From Pinus tabuliformis (lineage: Eukaryota; Streptophyta; Pinopsida; Pinales; Pinaceae): a stretch of 64,000 nt of DNA. Of the stretch, positions 36,616 to 46,409 are shown one piece after another. Position numbers and translations under genes: made by a program. Location of the stretch: assembly GCA_031772625.1 (NCBI GenBank), contig CM062814.1, positions 361,433,750-361,497,749 on the forward strand, written 5' to 3'. The number at the start of each line of letters is the position of its first letter. The stretch's first letter is position 1. The notes under the pieces are model-generated. The model made no database searches. It was not told the DNA's origin and worked only from the letters and a program-made list of their open reading frames with translations.

Positions 36616-37547
36616 ACAATGTGTTTTCTTTCCTTATAAGGTAGAATAGATATTCTTTCACTTCAATTCAAATAATATGTATTCCTTACTTTATTGCAAA
36701 TACCATAAGTTTGCGTACTATCTTTTATCTTTTGTTCAGCTTGTTATTTCCTGTAGTTTTAGTTGTCCTCTAGCATAGCATAGTCAACTTGTGTCTGTAC
36801 ATCTAGATTTCATTCTCATATTTCCACCTACATAAAAATAGGCAAAAGGAATAAATAATTCATAGTGCACATAGAGTTTCGACCGCTCTTAAAATTGTAT
36901 AAACTCGAGATTGACGATTAACGCTGCGACCCTTGAGAGTAGTATAAGCATTACTGGTTCAATGGTGAGAGGTTCTCGTGTGATACTAATTGAACAAGTA
37001 ATGTTACATATAGAAAACTGAAGCTTTTACAAGTTCAATAATTCAATGCAAGTTGTTAAAAAAATGCATGACGATATTGTAACAGAAAATCATTGATTTG
37101 ATGGGGCGCTGAATCAGAAATAAAAATGGAGTGCTTATGTTACAATGTACGAAGATTGTCGGGCAACATGAGCAACGCGGACATGCCTAACCGTAGCGTC
37201 GTCGGAAATCACTGCCAAATTTGTCTCTTATTAGACACGAAGGCGTTGTTCTAAAATAGCTTTGCTATATTTTGTTGGCTTCTTTCGTGATTCATTACTA
37301 AATGTAATTTTAAAATACGGTAAGTTGTATAAAAAATTATATATTAAATTTGCGATTTCAACGAATTTTTTTAAGATTTTAAATAAATCAGATCATAAAA
37401 TAAAGGGAAAACTTTTTAAAAATCACATTTAGAAACAAAAAAATTCTGAAGTATCTTCAATGTCTCACCCTTCAAATCTTAATTATATGTCAAAATAGTT
37501 TTCATATTCAGTTAAATTTATTGATTTATATTTTTAAAAATTATTAT
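36616..37547. other. Intergenic stretch
   Basis: AT-rich towards the right. No feature was recognised. A more GC-balanced patch at 37135-37250 shows no frame of note. Confidence 0.5.
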
Positions 37548-38057
37548 AAAAATAAATAACATTCTCAATAAATTTGTCTAATAATAAAATAAAAATAAAA
37601 AAATTAAAATAAATGTAAAGTAATATTTTAATGATCATTTTCGAGTCTTGAATTTATTAATCTTATAAGTTGAAAAGTTTCCAAGAAACCAGCTTCATTT
37701 TCCAAACATTTTAGTCAATTTGGAATATGGTAAAACCTATTAAACAAAGTTATACCATAAAACAAAAGCCGAACTCATGCTACTTCTATAATTCTAAAAA
37801 TTTAGTTAGCTTCGAACTTCGTGTTTTACTGAAGTTAAATTAAATTTATTACGACATCCCCTTTTCTTTTCTGTCTACGAATTATTACCTTTTTCACATA
37901 CTCAAAAACAAAACACATCTTAATCATGCGAACGAAGAAAACACCCAAAAAGATAATGATTAAAACGTAGGAAAGAAGTTTTTGCTTAATTTTGTAATAA
38001 CAACGGCGGTGAAAAAAATAACCTCGAAGTTAATTTAGGGACACCGAGACTTGCATA
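37548..38057. repeat. Duplicated host segment, copy 2, first part
   Basis: It aligns with about 735-1245 (AGTAATATTTTAATGATC, CCAACTTCATTTTCCAAACA-like, AACCTCGAAGTTAATTTA). It is cut at 38057 by a Penelope-like element and resumes at 44289. Confidence 0.85.
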
Positions 38058-38060
38058 ATC

Positions 38061-38221
38061 ATGTTCTCGTCAATTTTTTCATTCTTTATGAGGTATGATA
38101 TTCTCTCAATTTTTAGGCCCCTCAACACCACTCACATATCCCTCCAATCGGTGAAAGATCTTGTTGACCCGAAGGACATGAAGGGTGTCTACTTAATCCA
38201 TTGTTCTTGTGGAACCCCCTA
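38061..38221 (+). pseudogene. PLE A endonuclease, first part
   Basis: It reads DILSIFRPLNTTHISLQSVK and LVDPKDMKGVYLIHCSCGTPY. This is the linker plus the GIY half (GVY) of the GIY-YIG endonuclease, closely matching PLE B and C (FRPLNTIRSS, VDPKDMKGVYVIPCS, KGIYFIPCSCGTSYIGE). The frame is cut inside the codons of the YIG motif by the LTR element at 38222 and continues at 43094. Confidence 0.88.
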
Positions 38222-39375
38222 TGTAAGGTCCTCGGGTGTGGGCGCGGTTGGGCGCCGGGCGAGTCGGCGTGTACGACGGGCGCAGGTGCGGGCGATCGGC
38301 GAGTCGGGCTGCACGACGGACGCACGGGCGGGCTTGCGGGCGCACGGACGGGCGCGCGAGCGAGAGCGCGGGCGGGCGCGCGATGCATGGGCGGGCGCGC
38401 GAGCGAGCGCGGGGGCAGGCGCGCGATGCACGGGCGGGCGCGCGCTGCATGACAATGTGATGAAACGGCGAGCTGCTTGCGACGAAACCTGCGACACTTG
38501 GGAAAACATATGCGACGAAATATTTATACCCATGGAATGTTTGCGATGGGGATAGGAGGGCCGACTCACATAGAGGGAGGGCCGACCCATGTGTAGAGTG
38601 TTCAAGAGCGTGTGCAAACATGTTTTGTGGGGTCGGCTGCGTAAGCCACCACCCATGGTGGAACGCATATATATTACATGCGTTGAGACTTCATTTGAAC
38701 AATGAACTTGGACAAGCACTTCGCAAGAGCTCAAGAGGAAGAAAAGTGCGCGGAATTGGAAGGGCATGCGCATAGCTCATGCGCACTTCTTGAAGGCGCT
38801 AGCTTGGTGATACTTGGAGTTGGTCGAAGGTTGGGCAAGGTGTGCCCGGGTTTGTTCTAGAGTGCAGATTTGTGCCGGGACTTGGCATGGGTGTCTTGGT
38901 GGCTCGGGTGAGCACCCGGCCGTCGTGCAAGGTGTGCACAAGGTTGTAAAAGGCAGGGTTGCCTTTGATTGTAAAAATTGGCTAAGTATGATACCTGGTC
39001 TTGCCAAGACATACTTGTATATTGTAAATTGATGTTCTTAATATATTATCGGGCAGACTCATATTACAGGGAGTTGCCCCTCCCTTTACACTGTGCAATT
39101 TTTGTTCTCTTTTATAATTGTTGATGATAATGAATGAGTATGGGTGTTCATTAGTATAAAGGATAAACATAATATTACTTGGTTGCAAAACACAAACTAA
39201 GGAAAAAGTGAAATAGGCGTAGTCCACAAACATTAGTATTGGTGAAAAGAAAGTGTTCGGTGGTGCCGCACCTCGCTATAAGCGGTTGGAAGACTACCGC
39301 AGGTGTAAGGGCGTGTCGGGGAGCTGGTGCTGGTGTTGAAGTGTTGAAGCTAATGCACACCTGCACTTCGTGACA
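38222..39375 (+). repeat. 5' LTR of the gag-pro element
   Basis: TGTAAGGTCC ... CTTCGTGACA, 1154 bp. It holds a highly GC-rich block near its 5' end, followed by a TATA-like CATATATATTACATG at about 38665. Confidence 0.9.
38245..38452 (+). repeat. CpG-dense GC-rich simple repeat in the LTR
   Basis: Units such as GGGCGGGCGCGCGAGCGAGCGCG and GCGCGATGCACGGGCGGGCGCG (read here in pieces) recur without a strict period. In the partner LTR the block is shorter (about 42075-42230), with many CG changed to TG or CA. All six frames are open here because stop codons need A/T, so overlapping Arg/Ala-rich frames are artefacts. Confidence 0.85.
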
Positions 39376-39377
39376 GG

Positions 39378-39393
39378 TGGTATCAGAGCCCGG
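39378..39393 (+). other. Primer-binding site
   Basis: TGGTATCAGAGCCCGG lies two bases after the LTR end TGACA and is an intact initiator tRNA-Met type site. Confidence 0.92.
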
Positions 39394-39516
39394 TTTGAAG
39401 CCGGTGAGCAGGGTTGCTCGTGATAGTGGAAAGGGCACTTGCAGGTGAAGGGAGCCGTTTCACACAAGTGGAACAAGGGTTGGTTCAGGTTGCAGGTGAC
39501 TTGGTGAAGCTGTTGG

Positions 39517-41403
39517 ATGGTCGAAACTAGATTGCAGAAGAAGAAGAAGCTGTTAGAGATGGCGGCTGAATCTCAGGCTGGGTCTAGTCATAGACACGAT
39601 GCTAATATAGCACTTATGGAAAAGATGTTGTTGAGGATGGAGGTTATGGAAACTTCCTGGGATAAGAAGATGGACTTGTTCACTAAGGAGCAAGAGGCCA
39701 ACTTGAAGATAAAGGAAGATTTCGAAGAACTCCAGACATAGCATCAGTACACTGATCTTATGCATACACAACTTGAAATAAGGGTGAAGGAGGTTGAAGA
39801 CGCAGGGGATCAGGGTCTTGCAGAGATCGTGAACTTGAAGAAATCTCTTGACGAGGCCAAGGATGAGATCGCAGTGTTGAAGAAGGCCGTGAGGCGTAAC
39901 TTAAATGGAGGAGTGCCTCATGTGAAGGTCAAGGAACCAGAATCTTATGATGGCACAAGGAATGCAAAAACTCTTGGCAACTTTCTATGGGACATGGAGC
40001 AGTACTTGGAACGGCTGGGTCTATCTGATGAGGAGACAAAGGTCAAGGTAGCTGCTCAGTTCTTTAACAAGGATGCTGAGATGTGGTGGCGAAGGAGGAT
40101 GGACCAGATTGCCAATGGCAATGCTGATGACATCACTTCGTGGGATGACATGAAGAAGGCTTTGCAGACCCATTTCAGTCCTCAGGATGAAACATGGGAA
40201 GCAAGGACGAAGATTAAGTACATAAAGCAGACCGGGAGCCTACAAGCATACCAGCGAGAGTTTGCAAGTGCAGTTCTGGAACTTCCTGACATGCCGGAGA
40301 GGGACAAGGTGTTCAACTTCATTATTGGATTGAAGCCTTGGGCACGCATTGAGGTGAAGAGGCAGAAGATTAGGACACTTGATGAAGCTTTTGTTGTTGT
40401 TGACAGGTTGGTGGAGCATTATGATGAGACTTCTGATGAGAAAAAGAAGTCCGATAAACCAAAGGAAAAAAAGAAAGATGATGCTTCGGAATCGGATGAT
40501 GGTTCAAAGATGAAGAAAGCCTTGAAGTGTTGGATATGTGCAGGACCACACATGGTGAAGAATTTTCCTTCTAGACCAAAGGTGGCTGCTATTGCACAGT
40601 CTGATGCGAAGAATGAAGATGCTTTTGTAGGGATGATGCAGCTACTTGGTGCTTCTGCTACTACGGAGGTGGCCTCTAGGAGGGATCCTAAGAGGAACAG
40701 ATTGGAGTATGTTCAAATGAAGGTTGGAGGCACTGATGTACTCACTATGGTGGATATTGGGGCTTCTCACAACTTCATGGGTGAAGATACTGCGAGAAGA
40801 AGTGGGCTGAAATTTGTACCGGCAAAGGCACAAATGAAAATAGTGAATTCTCCTCCTATTGAGATTCTTGATATAGCTGAGAAGGTGGACACTACACTTG
40901 GTGAATGGACAGGCAAGGTCGACTTCACTATAGTGTGGATTGATGACTATAAAGCTGTATTGGGGATGGAATTCATGAAACAATTTGATGCTATGATTGT
41001 TCCACATTTGAAGAAGCTCTATATTTACGATGGAAGGGAAGATGTACCCATTAGTGTGTCAACCATTGGTGTGACCAGGTCTGATTGTAAGATGGGAGTG
41101 ATGCAAATGGAGGATGAAAAGAGAATGGGAGACATGAGTAAGCGGTTGTCTACTGTTGAGGCAAAGCTTACCGAGCAGTCATTAGTCATCAGATCACTTT
41201 CAGATAGCATCTTGTACTTGTCAAGAAGGCTAGAGTTGGTAGAGGATGATGATGATGATGAGGAGGTGTATGTGAGGCCGGATGTCCAGAAGGAAGACCA
41301 GGTCACTTATCTACAAAGGATGGAGATTGAGGATCTTGATAGGTGGATCGAGTTGATTAGTGAGGGAGAGCCTTCAGGCTCAACTCCCTCTACAACTTCT
41401 TAG
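39517..41403 (+). CDS. Gag-protease polyprotein, near-intact, no polymerase
   Basis: The frame starts MVETRLQKKKKLLEM at 39517, meets one TAG at 39739, and is open from there to 41403 (547 codons from the Met at 39760). Domain order is an N-terminal coiled coil, a Ty3/gypsy retrotransposon Gag domain (about 39900-40440, with WWRRRMDQ, WDDMKKALQTHFSP and YQREFASAVLELP), a Lys/Asp linker, and a zinc knuckle CWICAGPHMVKNF whose last Cys is Phe. An aspartic protease follows with VDIGASHNFM where DTGA or DSGA is expected, then VLGMEFMKQFD. An unusual C-terminus comes after it: a heptad region (MSKRLSTVEAKLTEQSLVI) and an acidic DDDDDEEV tract, then a stop. Capsid formation in trans with an autonomous gypsy is the inferred role. 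The DIGA change probably kills the protease. Confidence 0.88.
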
Positions 41404-42042
41404 ATGGACGAGAAGATGGGGCTCATTGTTAGCTGCTCATGGCAGTGAGTCCTTAAAACATATTGAGCAGGTACAACTGATGATGCAGGGATGGTTTGGC
41501 ATCAAGCATCATGACATGTTGCAGATGAGATGGATGGAGTTTCCATGGACCTGAGCATGGATTATGGAGATGGATTTTGATGAGTCAAGAATGTGGCAGG
41601 ATGTTTGAGGAACAATTGATGATGGCATGAGGATGTTCACTCTCATGGTTTGAGCGTGACAATTGGATTAGCTACCCATCTAGTTCAGACATGGGGTCGC
41701 GAAGTGTGCAGAGATATGTTAGCATTGTGTTGGAGTATCATGACAGAGGCTCACATTGGGGACACATGATGAGGTCGACACGAGATGTTGCAGTGGAGAT
41801 TGTGGCAGAGGGTTCGATGATCATGGATCGAGATGATATCTGATGGAGGACAAACCATAGAGGTGTATACCTTGGTATGGTTATCTTGGTGGCAGTTGGT
41901 CACTAAGGTGATACATGATGGAGATGGAGTTCTACGTTTGTTGCAAGGATGTTTGCCTTATGTGGAGGTGTTGACATCATGGATAGTGATGATTTCGTGG
42001 ATGGCTATCGGGATGGTATGCTGTCGAGGACGACAACGATTT
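41404..42042 (+). other. Non-coding stretch between gag-pro and purine tract
   Basis: G/A-rich (GATGGAG, CATGATG strings) with no polymerase motif in any frame. It probably represents the remnant 3' untranslated region after loss of pol. Confidence 0.6.
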
Positions 42043-42056
42043 TAGGTGGAGGAGGA
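42043..42056 (+). other. Polypurine tract
   Basis: TAGGTGGAGGAGGA abuts the 3' LTR start TGTAAGGTCC. Confidence 0.8.
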
Positions 42057-43093
42057 TGTAAGGTCCTTAGGCGCAGGCGTGATTGGGCGTCGGGCGAGTC
42101 AACGTGCACGACGGGCGTGGGTGTGAGCAACTGGCGAGTTAGGCTGCATGACGGGTGCGTGGGCGGGTGTGCGGGTGCGCAGGCGCATGGGCGGGCGCAC
42201 GGTGCATGGGCTGACGCGCGCTGCACGAAAATGCGATGAAACGGCGAGCTGCTTGCGACCTGTGACACTTGGGAAAACATATGCGACGAAAGATTTATAC
42301 CCATGGAACGTTTGCGATGGGGATAAGAGGGCCGACTCACATAGAGGGAGGGTCAACCCATGTGTAGAGCGTTCAAGAGGATGTGCAAACATGTTTTGGG
42401 GGGTCGGCTGGGTAAGACACCACCCATGGTGGAACGCATATATATTACATGCGTTGAGACTTCATTTGAACAACAAACTTGGACAAGCACTTCACAAGAG
42501 CTCAAGAGGAAGACAAGTGCGCAGAATTGGAAGGGCATGCGCATAGCTCATGCTAACTTCTTGAAGGCACTAGCTTGGTGATACTTGGAGTTGGTCGAAG
42601 GTTGGGCAAGGTGTGCCCGAGTTTGTTCTAGAGTGCAGATTTGTGTCGGGACTTGGCATGGGTGTCTTGGTGGCTCGAGTGAGCACCCGCCCATCGTGCA
42701 AGGTGTGCACAAGGTTGTAAAAGGCAGGGTTGCCTTTGATTGTAAAAATTGGCTAAGTATGAGACTTGGTCTTGCCAAGACATACTTGTATATTGTAAAT
42801 TGATGTTCTTAATATATTATCGGGCAGACTCATATTACAGGGAGTTGCCCCTCCCTTTATACTGTGCAATTGTTGTTCTCTTTTATAATTGCTGATGATA
42901 ATGAATGAGTATGGGTGTTCATTAGTATAAAGGATAAACATAATATTGCTTGGTTGCGAAACACAAACTAAGTAAGGAAAAAGTGAAATAGGCTTAGTCC
43001 ACGAACATTAGTATTGGTGAAAAGAAAGTGTTCAGTGGTGCCGTACCTCGCTATAAGCGGTTGGAAGACTACCGCAGGGGTAGGGGCGTGAAA
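42057..43093 (+). repeat. 3' LTR of the gag-pro element, with internal deletions
   Basis: It is 1037 bp. Relative to the 5' LTR it has a shorter GC-rich block and lacks about 58 bp near the 3' end, between two CGTG strings (after GGGGCGTG). It ends AAA where the 5' LTR ends ACA. The CCCTA target duplication follows. Confidence 0.88.
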
Positions 43094-43372
43094 CCCTATA
43101 TCGGGGAAACGGGGTGCTCCATCCATTAGAGGATCAACGAACATGCAGCTGACCTAAGACATGGAAGAACCAAGTCTTCAGTGTTAGCAGAGCATGCGGA
43201 AAAGACCAAGCATTAAGTTTATATAGAGGAGGCCAATGTGATTGCCAAAGTAGCTCAATTCCATCATCGTAAATTCAGGGAAGCTATTGAAATTGAAAGA
43301 AGGCCTAACAATCTCAATAGAGATGATGGCTGGAAGATCAGTAGTTGTTTGATCCCTGCCATTTCTTTCTAG
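43094..43372 (+). pseudogene. PLE A endonuclease, second part
   Basis: It continues the GIY-YIG domain: YIGETGCSIH, RINEHAADLRHGRTKSS, TKH-VYIEEANVIAKV, FHHRKFREAIEIERRP and NLNRDDGWKIS, ending in TAG at 43370. Two internal stops interrupt it (after SIH and KTKH). REAIEIE carries the conserved Glu of the GIY-YIG fold. The same tail is found in PLE B (YHRKFREAIEIERRP). Confidence 0.88.
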
Positions 43373-44288
43373 TCTTCTTTTCTCCCCCCTGCCCCCCCTC
43401 TCCTTTTTTATCCTTTTCGAGCTTTCGTTGTGCCCCTTGGAGCCTTCTCTTTTCTTTCCTCCTAGGGTGTCTCCTTCTTGCTCTATGGTTTTCTATTGGT
43501 CATTTTCGTGACCTTCTCCTTCTTTTTAATTTGTGTCACTCTTTCTATTTATTTATTATTTTTATTTTTGTTTATTATTTTTATTTTATTTTATTCTCAT
43601 TTTTATTTTTTTAATTTTATTTTATATATATATATATATTTTTTTATATATATTTTTATTTTTATTTATTATAATCTTAACTAATTCTGTATGTTAATTT
43701 TTTTAATTTTTTTTAATTGAATATTATTTTATTCTAGTATATTTATTTATCATTATTATTGATTTTTTATTTATTTACTTTTATTTTTATTTATTTATCT
43801 ATTTATTTATTTATTTTTATTTTTTATTTTTTATTTTATTTATATGTATATATAGATATATATATATATATATCATTTTATATAAATAAATAAATAAGTA
43901 TAATTAGTTAAATAAATAATAATAATAATGGTAAATATTAGTTAATTAAATAACTTATAATTTTATACTATTATTTATATTTTCTATTTATGAAACTACC
44001 AATTTAATTAAATTTACTTTATTCATATAATTTATATATATGTATTTTATAACTGGTTTGTTTGACCCTAGTCCGCAGTCAAATTTAGACGTTGTCTTAG
44101 TTAGTTGTTGGTAGCTCTGCTCAATGTATTTAAGTGGCCAAGATAGATCTGATTTTTCAACTTATCCTGACAATAAACCACACTAGTTAGTTCAGAATGC
44201 GTCAACAATTATTTTTTAATTTTCTCAATGTGATTTAGCCCGAAATTTCTTCATAATTATTATGAATCACAAAAGCATTAATTCAACC
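43373..44288 (+). other. AT-rich 3' tail of PLE A
   Basis: A C/T-rich segment (CTCCCCCCTGCCCCCCCTC) is followed by T- and TA-rich low complexity, with (TA)n near 43622 and 43855. From about 44070 a sequence shared with the end of PLE C begins, including the hammerhead-like motif. Confidence 0.65.
44161..44205 (+). ncRNA. Degenerate hammerhead-ribozyme-like motif, PLE A
   Basis: CTGACAA (for CTGATGA), then AAACCAC..TTAGTTC as a decayed stem, then GAAT (for GAAA) and GCGTC followed by AACAA. Order and spacing match the type I hammerheads known from PLE pseudo-LTRs. The core has mutated, so this is a relic. Confidence 0.45.
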
Positions 44289-44514
44289 ATTGATTGATAT
44301 TCACCTACCGCCTTTACTGATCAGTAACATGACACCTCCGGATGCTACGGAAAAATGACATTTAGGTCGGTCGATGTGAAGTTTTACTAAACATATCTAT
44401 AAATTAGCTGTATGTTACGTCACATGTGACATTGCGTTGCCTTGTATGTGTTTATGTCTGGTTTTTTAAAATTTTATATTTTAATAAAAAATTAGTAGCA
44501 AAATGGGTAATAAA

Positions 44515-44552
<38 letters not shown>

Positions 44553-44732
44553 TAAAGTTTAATAGAAGCAATAAATTTTTTTACATCATAATTAAAAAAA
44601 TCATAAAAGTCAGCTAAATTCATCACTGACTGGTATTATGGATTATCGATATAACAGATCCAAAAAAATGTAAGGGAAAATATTTTATATATATTTTATT
44701 TCCATTTTATTTTATAATTTTTTCAATTAAAG

Positions 44733-44769
<37 letters not shown>

Positions 44770-45401
44770 AATACTTTATCCTTAATATTATTAAAATTTG
44801 TGCAACTATATAAATTAAAAGGTGGGTAAACACTTAGAATTATAAATCAATAATAAATATCAAAACAGTTATCTTACTATACATCTCATATTGTCCAAAT
44901 TAAAAAATATCATAAAAATTTACTAAATTATAACCTTTGTTTAAATTAATATAATTATACGAGTTAAACTTATATACATTTTTAGGGCACGTAACAATAT
45001 CCTTAATATGGAGATTCATCCCCACTTTATCATAGAAAATTCTTAACTTGTAAATAGCTCTTCTTACAATATCATGGGCCAATGCCATGGCTTATTATGT
45101 GGAAAGGTTCATTCGTTACCCCGGTATGAAAATGATATGTGATTCGAGTTGTGCTCGAAGTGGAGTTAACATGTGTTCATTTGAAAATAGAAGTAAAATA
45201 TTTTCTAAATAAAAAACAATATTGGCTATAATAAAAGGAAAAATAAATATACATGTTTAGATAATTTTATTAAAAATATTATCGCCCACTATGAAGGAAA
45301 TGTGATAAAACTATTTCACCCTCACTCTCTACGGATACTTATTATACATTTAGAAATATTTCAAACTATTTGAATATCCATGCTAATTAATTTATTTCAA
45401 T
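44289..45401. repeat. Duplicated host segment, copy 2, second part
   Basis: It aligns with 1257 to about 2330 (ATTGATTGATATTCA, GTCGGTCGATGTGAAGTTTT, ATATGGAGATTCATC, CATGTTTAG, TTTGAATATCCATGCT). It contains (TA)n at 44520-44550 and 44734-44766, as copy 1 does nearby. It is cut by the PLE pair and resumes at about 51130. Confidence 0.85.
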
Positions 45402-45475
45402 TTGTAAATAATTTTAGAAGAAATATTTCAAAATATTTGAATATCCATGATAATGAATTTATTTCAATTTGAAAA
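45345..45475. repeat. Tandem duplication of about 70 bp at the left edge of the PLE pair
   Basis: ATTTGAATATCCATG with TTTATTTCAATTTG and GAAGAAAT occurs at 45368-45426 and again at 45437-45490. AATTTATTTCAAT also recurs on the far side of the pair near 51135-51146. This looks like a long target duplication or duplicated flank, known for PLE insertions. Confidence 0.6.
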
Positions 45476-45509
45476 CAATTTCGGAAGAAATCACATTGGA
45501 AGATTTAGG

Positions 45510-45555
45510 CCAAGGTGTTTAGAAAAAACTGGTATGGTTTATCATCAGGCAAGAG
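45510..45555 (-). ncRNA. Degenerate hammerhead-ribozyme-like motif, PLE B
   Basis: On the minus strand an intact CTGATGA is followed by TAAACCATACCAGTTTT (weak stem) and CTAAAC in place of CGAAAC. The core box is preserved, but the stem and GAAA box are damaged. Confidence 0.4.
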
Positions 45556-46242
45556 AAAAATCAAAGCATTGCGGTAAGATAAATAAAGAGTTAAAATCTT
45601 CTAACATCTGTGGGAAAAATGACTATTTTTTACTGGATGGGAAAAGGAGACAAAATATTAATTTATATATATATAATAATTCAATTAATAAACTAAATTA
45701 AATAATAAATACATTATATAATGATATATAAATAACGTGACCCTTAAAATAGAATAATAGATAAAAGATTATAATGTAATCCAACCTAATGGAAGAAATA
45801 ATCAAATAAAACAATAATTAGGTCAAAATATAAAATATAAATTAGAAGGAAATAATGTAATTAATTAGTTATAAAAAGAGAGAAAATAATTAAATTGTTT
45901 ATATATTAAATTTAAATGTAATATGAGTAATCAAATTTTAATTGTTTATTAATATTTTATTTTTTAGTTAATAGTTAAAAGGAGAAAGAAATTATAATAA
46001 TAAATAACTAACATGATATTTGAGATAAAATTATTAAAATAAAGGACTATAATCTAATCTAAACAAATGGAATAAATAATCAAATAAAATATCAATTAAG
46101 TTTAAGGAAAAAAAATTAAAAAAAAAGCATCATTAAAAGAACAATATTAATTGGTTATAAAAAGGAGAAAAAATAATTAAAATGGTTCTACATTAAATTT
46201 AGGTGTAATATGTATAATCAATTTTTTTTTTAATTTTAATTG

Positions 46243-46244
<2 letters not shown>

Positions 46245-46296
<52 letters not shown>

Positions 46297-46298
46297 TA
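46245..46298. repeat. (ATT)n microsatellite in the PLE B tail
   Basis: An uninterrupted run of ATT trinucleotides, about 17 units. The corresponding part of the PLE C tail has a shorter ATT run near 50851-50878. Confidence 0.95.
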
Positions 46299-46409
46299 CA
46301 AAAAAGGAAAAAAAAAAGAAGAAGAAAAGGGAGGGATAAAAGGGGAAAAATAAGAATACTATAAAAACCCAAAGGAGAAGAAGGAGAAGGAGAAAGGAAA
46401 TGAAGGAAG

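Larger units (their letters stand above)
38222..43093 (+). mobile_element. Non-autonomous Ty3/gypsy-type LTR retrotransposon with gag-protease ORF
   Basis: It consists of LTR 38222-39375, a primer-binding site at 39378, a gag-pro ORF (39517-41403), a non-coding stretch, a purine tract (42043-42056) and LTR 42057-43093. The target duplication CCCTA (38217-38221 and 43094-43098) is perfect, and removing the element restores CCCTATATCGGG of the PLE YIG codons. Element length is about 4.9 kb. No RT, RNase H or integrase is present. The LTRs are very similar over long stretches (38508-39310 against 42279-43087), suggesting that this is the youngest insertion in the window. Confidence 0.93.
38058..44288 (+). 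mobile_element. Penelope-like element A, 5'-truncated, interrupted by a gypsy-type element
   Basis: The outer limits come from the empty site in copy 1 (about 1244-1257). Contents are 38058-38221 (linker and start of the GIY-YIG endonuclease), a nested LTR element (38222-43093), 43094-43372 (rest of the endonuclease) and an AT-rich 3' tail to about 44288. The reverse transcriptase is missing through 5' truncation. The tail contains a degenerate hammerhead-like motif shared with the two other PLE copies. Confidence 0.85.

Noticed and set aside
38061-38773. Multiple overlapping Arg/Ala/Pro-rich ORFs on both strands (up to 184 codons)
   Set aside because: They arise from the GC-rich LTR block, which lacks stop codons in any frame. 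The only real coding part is the PLE fragment 38061-38221.
42005-42546. Similar Arg/Ala-rich ORFs in the second LTR
   Set aside because: Same artefact in the partner LTR.
43345-43684. Phe/Leu-rich ORFs after PLE A
   Set aside because: T-rich low-complexity PLE tail, with no conservation with the other PLE tails at protein level.
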